Assembly: GCF_025399895.1 (NCBI RefSeq)
Contig: NZ_JAODUA010000004.1
Location: 124,001 to 188,000 of the forward strand
DNA length: 64,000 nt
From: Streptomyces sp. ASQP_92
GTDB taxonomy: Bacteria; Actinomycetota; Actinomycetes; Streptomycetales; Streptomycetaceae
Direction: 5' to 3'
The notes under the pieces were generated by a model that saw only the letters and a program-made list of their open reading frames with translations, searched no databases and had not been told where the DNA came from. Each line of letters opens with the position of its first letter. The stretch's first letter is position 1. Positions 60,242 through 64,000 of the stretch are shown here, in pieces. A program made the translations under genes and the position numbers.

Positions 60242-62710
60242 TCAGGAGCGTGCGATCCGGGCCGCGAGATAGGGCGCCGTGGCACTGCGGCGGGACCTCG
60301 CCACCTTGGCCGGCGGGCCCGCCGCGACCACCCGGCCACCCGCGTCGCCTCCGCCCGGCCCGAGGTCGATGACCCAGTCGGCCGTGGCGATCGTGTCCAG
60401 GTCGTGCTCGACGAGGACGACCGTGTTGCCTGCGTCGACGAGCCGGTGCAGTTGTCGCAGCAGCAGCGCGATGTCCGCCGGGTGCAGCCCTGCCGTCGGC
60501 TCGTCGAGCAGGTAGAGCGCGTGCCCGCGGCGGGCCCGTTGCAGTTCGGTGGCCAGCTTGATGCGCTGCGCCTCACCACCGCTGAGTTCCGTAGCGGGCT
60601 GGCCAAGACGCAGATACCCGAGGCCCACCTCGCGCAGCGTCTCCAGGCTGCGCGAGGCGGCCGGGACGGCGGAGAGGAACGTGGCCGCGGCGTCCACGGA
60701 CAGCGACAGCACTTCCGCGATGTTCTTGCCGCGGTAGGTGACCTCCAGCGTTTCGGCGTTGTACCGGGCGCCCCGACACGTCGGGCACGGCGCGTAGGTG
60801 CCGGGCAGGAAGAGCAGTTCCACGGCGACGAACCCTTCGCCCTGGCAGGTCTCGCACCGCCCTTCGGGCACGTTGAAGGAGAACCGCCCGGCCGAGTAGC
60901 CGCGCGCCCTGGCCTCGTCCGTCGCCGCGTACAGCTTGCGCACCGCGTCGAACATGCCCGTGTACGTGGCCAGGTTGGACCGGGGAGTCCGGCCGATGGG
61001 CCGCTGGTCGACCAGGACCAGCCGGTCGAACGACTCGACGCCCGACGCGTCCTGGACATCGACCTCCAGGCTCGCCTCGTCGGGTTCCTCGGCCACGAGT
61101 CCGAGGTGGCCGCGGACGACCTCGGCGAGCACCTGCGTCACCAGTGTCGACTTTCCGGAACCGGACACGCCCGTGACCGCCGTCAGTACGCGGAGCGGCA
61201 CATCGACGGAGACATCGTGCAGATTGTGGCGGGAGACGCCGCGCAGGCGCAGCCGGCCGTGCGGTGTACGGGGACGGTGATCGAGCGGCTGGGCGCGGCC
61301 GAACAGGTACTGGCTCGTGGCCGACTCCCCGACCCGTTCGAGCCCGGCGACCGGGCCGCTGTACAGCACGCGTCCGCCGCCCTCCCCCGCGCCGGGGCCA
61401 ATGTCGACCACCCAGTCCGCGCGCCGCACGACGTCCATGTCGTGCTCCACGACGAACAGCGAGTTGCCCGCCGCCTTGAGGCGGTCCAGCACGTCGAGGA
61501 GCGGTTCCGCGTCAGCCGGGTGCAGCCCCGCGGACGGTTCGTCCAGGACGTAGACGACGCCGAAGAGACCCGAGCGGAGCTGGGTGGCGATCCGCAGGCG
61601 CTGCGCCTCGCCGGGTGACAGGGTCGTCGAGCGGCGCCCGAGACCGAGGTACCCCAGGCCCAGTTCCAGCAGTACGTCGATGCGTGCGACCAGATCCCCG
61701 CAGATCCGGACCGCGACCTCGGTCGTCTCCCCGGAGCGGGCGGAAGAGGTCGCGGCGTCGGCGGTGGACCGCTCTGCGACGGGCCGCAGGAGCGCCCCGA
61801 CGTCGGTGAGCGGCATCGCGTTGATCTCGGCGATGGAGTGGCCGGCGAAGGTCACGGCCAGCGCCTCGGGCCGCAGTCCGCTGCCGTGGCATTCGGGGCA
61901 GGGCACACTCCTGACGAACCTCAGCGCCCGTTCGCGCATCCTCTCGCTCTTGGAGTCGGTGAGGACGTGCATGATGTGTTTGCGGGCGCTCCAGAACGTG
62001 CCTTGGTAGCCGTAGTCGACGCGGTCCTCCTCCGGCTCGATGTATACGGACGGTTGCTCGTCCGTGTACAGGAGCCACTCCCGGTCCTTCTTCCTGAGCC
62101 TGCGCCACGGCCGGTCGATGTCGATCCCCAGGCCGTTCACGACGCTGCGCAGGTTGGCACCCTGCCAGGCGCCCGGCCAGGCGGCGATCGCCCCCTCCCG
62201 GATGCTCAGGGAGGGATCCGGGACGAGCAGGTCCTCGGCCACGTCGTGCACGACCCCAAGCCCGTGGCACTCCGGGCAGGCACCGGCCGCGGTGTTGGGT
62301 GAGAACGACTCTGCTTCGAGGCGTGCGGCCCGGGGCGGATAGGTGCCGGCGCGCGAGTACAGCATGCGCAGCAGATTGGACAGCGTGGTGAGGGTGCCCA
62401 CCGTCGAGCGCGAGCTGGGCGACCCGCGCCGCTGTTGGAGGGCCACGGCGGGTGGCAGTCCGGTGATTTCCTGTACATGCGGGGCGCCAACCTGCTGCAA
62501 CAGCCTTCGGGCGTATGGTGCCACGGACTCGAAGTAGCGCCGTTGGGCCTCCGCGTAGAGCGTGCCGAACGCGAGCGAGGACTTCCCCGAACCGGAGACG
62601 CCGGTGAAAGCGACCATCGCGTCCCGCGGAACGTCGACATCGATGTTCCGCAGGTTGTTCTCACTGGCGCCCCGGACATGCACGAAGGGGTCGCTGGCGT
62701 CCCTGTTCAC
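60242..62710 (-). CDS. Class II UvrA-like ABC ATPase (UvrA2/DrrC type)
   Basis: The 822-residue protein has two ATPase units. Unit 1 has Walker [10 protein letters not shown] near residue 38, signature [10 protein letters not shown] and Walker [15 protein letters not shown]. Unit 2 has [20 protein letters not shown] and [12 protein letters not shown]. Zinc-type cysteine pairs include [17 protein letters not shown] and CETCQGEGF...CPTCRG. It is about 130 residues shorter than UvrA, consistent with loss of the UvrB-binding region, as in UvrA2/DrrC proteins tied to drug or DNA-damage tolerance. GTG 62710 is the start. Confidence 0.9.
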   Translation of the reverse strand: MNRDASDPFVHVRGASENNLRNIDVDVPRDAMVAFTGVSGSGKSSLAFGTLYAEAQRRYFESVAPYARRLLQQVGAPHVQEITGLPPAVALQQRRGSPSSRSTVGTLTTLSNLLRMLYSRAGTYPPRAARLEAESFSPNTAAGACPECHGLGVVHDVAEDLLVPDPSLSIREGAIAAWPGAWQGANLRSVVNGLGIDIDRPWRRLRKKDREWLLYTDEQPSVYIEPEEDRVDYGYQGTFWSARKHIMHVLTDSKSERMRERALRFVRSVPCPECHGSGLRPEALAVTFAGHSIAEINAMPLTDVGALLRPVAERSTADAATSSARSGETTEVAVRICGDLVARIDVLLELGLGYLGLGRRSTTLSPGEAQRLRIATQLRSGLFGVVYVLDEPSAGLHPADAEPLLDVLDRLKAAGNSLFVVEHDMDVVRRADWVVDIGPGAGEGGGRVLYSGPVAGLERVGESATSQYLFGRAQPLDHRPRTPHGRLRLRGVSRHNLHDVSVDVPLRVLTAVTGVSGSGKSTLVTQVLAEVVRGHLGLVAEEPDEASLEVDVQDASGVESFDRLVLVDQRPIGRTPRSNLATYTGMFDAVRKLYAATDEARARGYSAGRFSFNVPEGRCETCQGEGFVAVELLFLPGTYAPCPTCRGARYNAETLEVTYRGKNIAEVLSLSVDAAATFLSAVPAASRSLETLREVGLGYLRLGQPATELSGGEAQRIKLATELQRARRGHALYLLDEPTAGLHPADIALLLRQLHRLVDAGNTVVLVEHDLDTIATADWVIDLGPGGGDAGGRVVAAGPPAKVARSRRSATAPYLAARIARS

Positions 62711-62784
62711 CGTTCCTGACTACCTCATCGCGCGGCGATCCGCGCGATGAGGTCCTGACCTTCACTGACATCGACAGCATCCTC

Positions 62785-63267
62785 TCAAGCCCCGTCCACT
62801 CCGCTTTCCCGGTCCGATGCGGGCCAGATGTAGGGCAAATCTTCCGGGGTGTCCGCGAAGAGAGGCCGATAGAATCCGGGGTCTTTTCGTACCAGCGCCG
62901 AACGGTGACTCAGATGGAATTCCGCTGAGCCCAGCCACAGCGGCAGTTCCCGCGCTCGGGCAAGCTCCTTCTGCACCCGTACGGAACCTCCTGGACGCCA
63001 CCGGAGAAAGTCCTCCATCAGCGTGTCGGCACACGTGTCGACACGCCCTTCCGCCGTCCAAGCCCCGCAGATCTCCAGTCCGTAGCGGACCAGGGCTTCC
63101 TCGTATCCCGACCACATCCGCACGGCGGGATGGCGCCGCCAGCCGTATCCCGGAACCGTCAATCCGCGGAAAACCTGCAAGGCCTCGACACGTTGCTTAC
63201 CAAGCCTGCGCTGGTCCAGAACCGCAGCCGAACGTCTGAAGTCCGGAAAGGGCAAGAAGGTCTGCAT
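62785..63267 (-). CDS. MSMEG_6728-type protein, Pyr_excise (pyrimidine-dimer DNA glycosylase) family
   Basis: The 160-residue protein begins MQTFLPFPDFRRSAAVLDQR and has RLGKQRVEALQVFRGL and YGWRRHPAVRMWSGYEEALV. I recall this pattern from the MSMEG_6728 family, grouped with T4 endonuclease V-like enzymes. It ends with LSHRSALVRKDPGFYRPLF. It sits upstream of the UvrA2 gene in the same direction (74 bases apart), which supports a shared DNA-repair role. Confidence 0.75.
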   Translation of the reverse strand: MQTFLPFPDFRRSAAVLDQRRLGKQRVEALQVFRGLTVPGYGWRRHPAVRMWSGYEEALVRYGLEICGAWTAEGRVDTCADTLMEDFLRWRPGGSVRVQKELARARELPLWLGSAEFHLSHRSALVRKDPGFYRPLFADTPEDLPYIWPASDRESGVDGA

Positions 63268-63375
63268 GGACCCCTGATATCACCTGCCGTCCGCCACGGT
63301 CAGGATTGACGATACGAACCACAAGCCGTCATAGGACCCGACGTGACCGACGAGGATCGCGACCCGTGCCGGCCT

Positions 63376-63437
63376 GCGCAGGCGTTGTCTGCGCCCCGCC
63401 GTGGGCGCGGCGCAGGCGTTGTCCGCGCCCCGCCATG
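63376..63437. repeat. Two direct copies of a 28-bp sequence, 34 bp apart
   Basis: Copies GCGCAGGCGTTGTCTGCGCC... (63376-63403) and the same with one or two changes (63410-63437). It lies in the 288-base gap between the glycosylase-like gene and the small gene at 63556. Confidence 0.8.
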
Positions 63438-63555
63438 TGCACGGCCACGGCCGACGCGTCCGCCTCCGCGTGAAATCGGTGAGCGCACAAGGGACCGGCC
63501 CCCGACGAAACGGGTAGGAGCGGGGTGACCGCCCGCGACCGAGGGAGAAGCCCCT

Positions 63556-63768
63556 GTGACCAGCGATGACCTGATTTCCCGGATCACCCGGCTCGAGACG
63601 CGCCTCACGGAGCCGACACCGGCCCCCTTGGGCGGACAGGTCAGCATTCCGCTCGATCCGATCCGCCACCATGTCTATACGGGCGATGGCGGACCCTGCA
63701 CCACGGAGCTCTTCGGGCAGCGATGTGCCGAACCCTGCGACCGCCATGAACAGCCGCACCCCACATAG
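63556..63768 (+). CDS. Hypothetical small protein with Cys/His-rich end
   Basis: The 70-residue frame from GTG 63556 has GAGGGAGAAG ahead. A helical start (LISRITRLETRLTE) is followed by a C-terminal part with three cysteines and several histidines (GGPCTTELFGQRCAEPCDRH). Unknown function; metal binding is possible. Confidence 0.5.
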   Translation: MTSDDLISRITRLETRLTEPTPAPLGGQVSIPLDPIRHHVYTGDGGPCTTELFGQRCAEPCDRHEQPHPT

Positions 63769-63969
63769 TTCCAGGTGGGCAGAGGGCCGGGTGGCCAGGT
63801 GCCCCGGCAGAGGATCCACGGAGGCGGCACCCGGTCCGGCACGCCCGGCCAACCCCCGTAAGCTCAAGAGGAGTTACCCGTCCCAATCTCCGCGGAGGCA
63901 GTGGCCGCCGGGACCTGATGGCGGCCGGGTCGCCGTTGGAGTGCCCTTTTCGCACAGGAGACATGTTTC

Positions 63970-64000
63970 GTGAACGATCGGCCCTTGACTCTCATGGCAG
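63970..64000 (+). CDS. Start of a further gene, cut by the window edge
   Basis: AGGAGA is followed after about 9 bases by GTG 63970 and MNDRPLTLMA. The start recalls PIG-L/Mca-type deacetylases, which continue with a metal-binding HAHPDD, but only ten codons are visible, so this is a guess. Confidence 0.4.
   Translation, partial: MNDRPLTLMA

Overview
The window reads as chromosomal DNA of a streptomycete. GC is very high with strong third-position GC bias, GTG and TTG starts are common, several neighbouring genes overlap by GTGA or TGATG, and the families are typical of Streptomyces (SpoIIE-type phosphatase, CGNR regulators, GH19 chitinase with a DasR-like promoter, RHS protein, Rpf-like muralytic enzyme). 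No rRNA, tRNA, CRISPR array or intact insertion sequence was seen. The left half is accessory in character: regulator/enzyme pairs, efflux pumps and several gene remnants.

Left part (1-26.7 kb). It holds an oxidoreductase/CGNR regulator pair with two palindromes between them, a secreted lipase, an FMN reductase/MarR pair, a PAS-GAF-SpoIIE phosphatase, two small secreted proteins, a HAD phosphatase, a frameshifted MFS pump beside a second CGNR regulator, remnants of an MBL hydrolase and a GNAT enzyme around an ABC exporter, a DHA2 drug pump, TetR/SDR and DeoR/MFS pairs each with an inverted repeat between the divergent genes, and a large secreted RHS protein followed by two tiny membrane proteins.

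Middle (27-36.6 kb). Two secreted cell-wall enzymes, one NlpC/P60-like and one Rpf-like, share an Ig-like domain and calcium-type FG-GAP repeats. A sulfur-type acyl-CoA-dehydrogenase-like oxidoreductase is preceded by a Cys-Cys leader peptide and followed by a cysteine-free Rrf2 regulator. A DUF4157 protein, the kind linked to contractile injection systems, carries an aldo/keto-reductase domain with an intact catalytic tetrad.

Biosynthetic region (36.7-49.1 kb). Type II thioesterase, GntR regulator, leucine-attenuated leuA coupled to an ABC ATPase, an aminoacyl-tRNA-synthetase-like amino acid:carrier-protein ligase, an exporter, a cupin, a stand-alone adenylation enzyme, a GAF-like small protein, a P450, a free-standing carrier protein, an SDR and a double-PAS protein. 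The likely logic is loading of an amino acid on a carrier protein, oxidation by P450 and SDR while tethered, then export. I do not recognise this combination as a described pathway, and it is my main candidate for something new.

Right part (49.2-64 kb). A tightly overlapping nitrate-assimilation operon (transporter, molybdenum nitrate reductase, two flavoprotein electron-transfer proteins, then a GlxR-type reductase), a DUF1330/AhpD/HxlR group, a GNAT enzyme, a GH19 chitinase, a class II UvrA beside a predicted pyrimidine-dimer glycosylase, and the start of a further gene at the edge.
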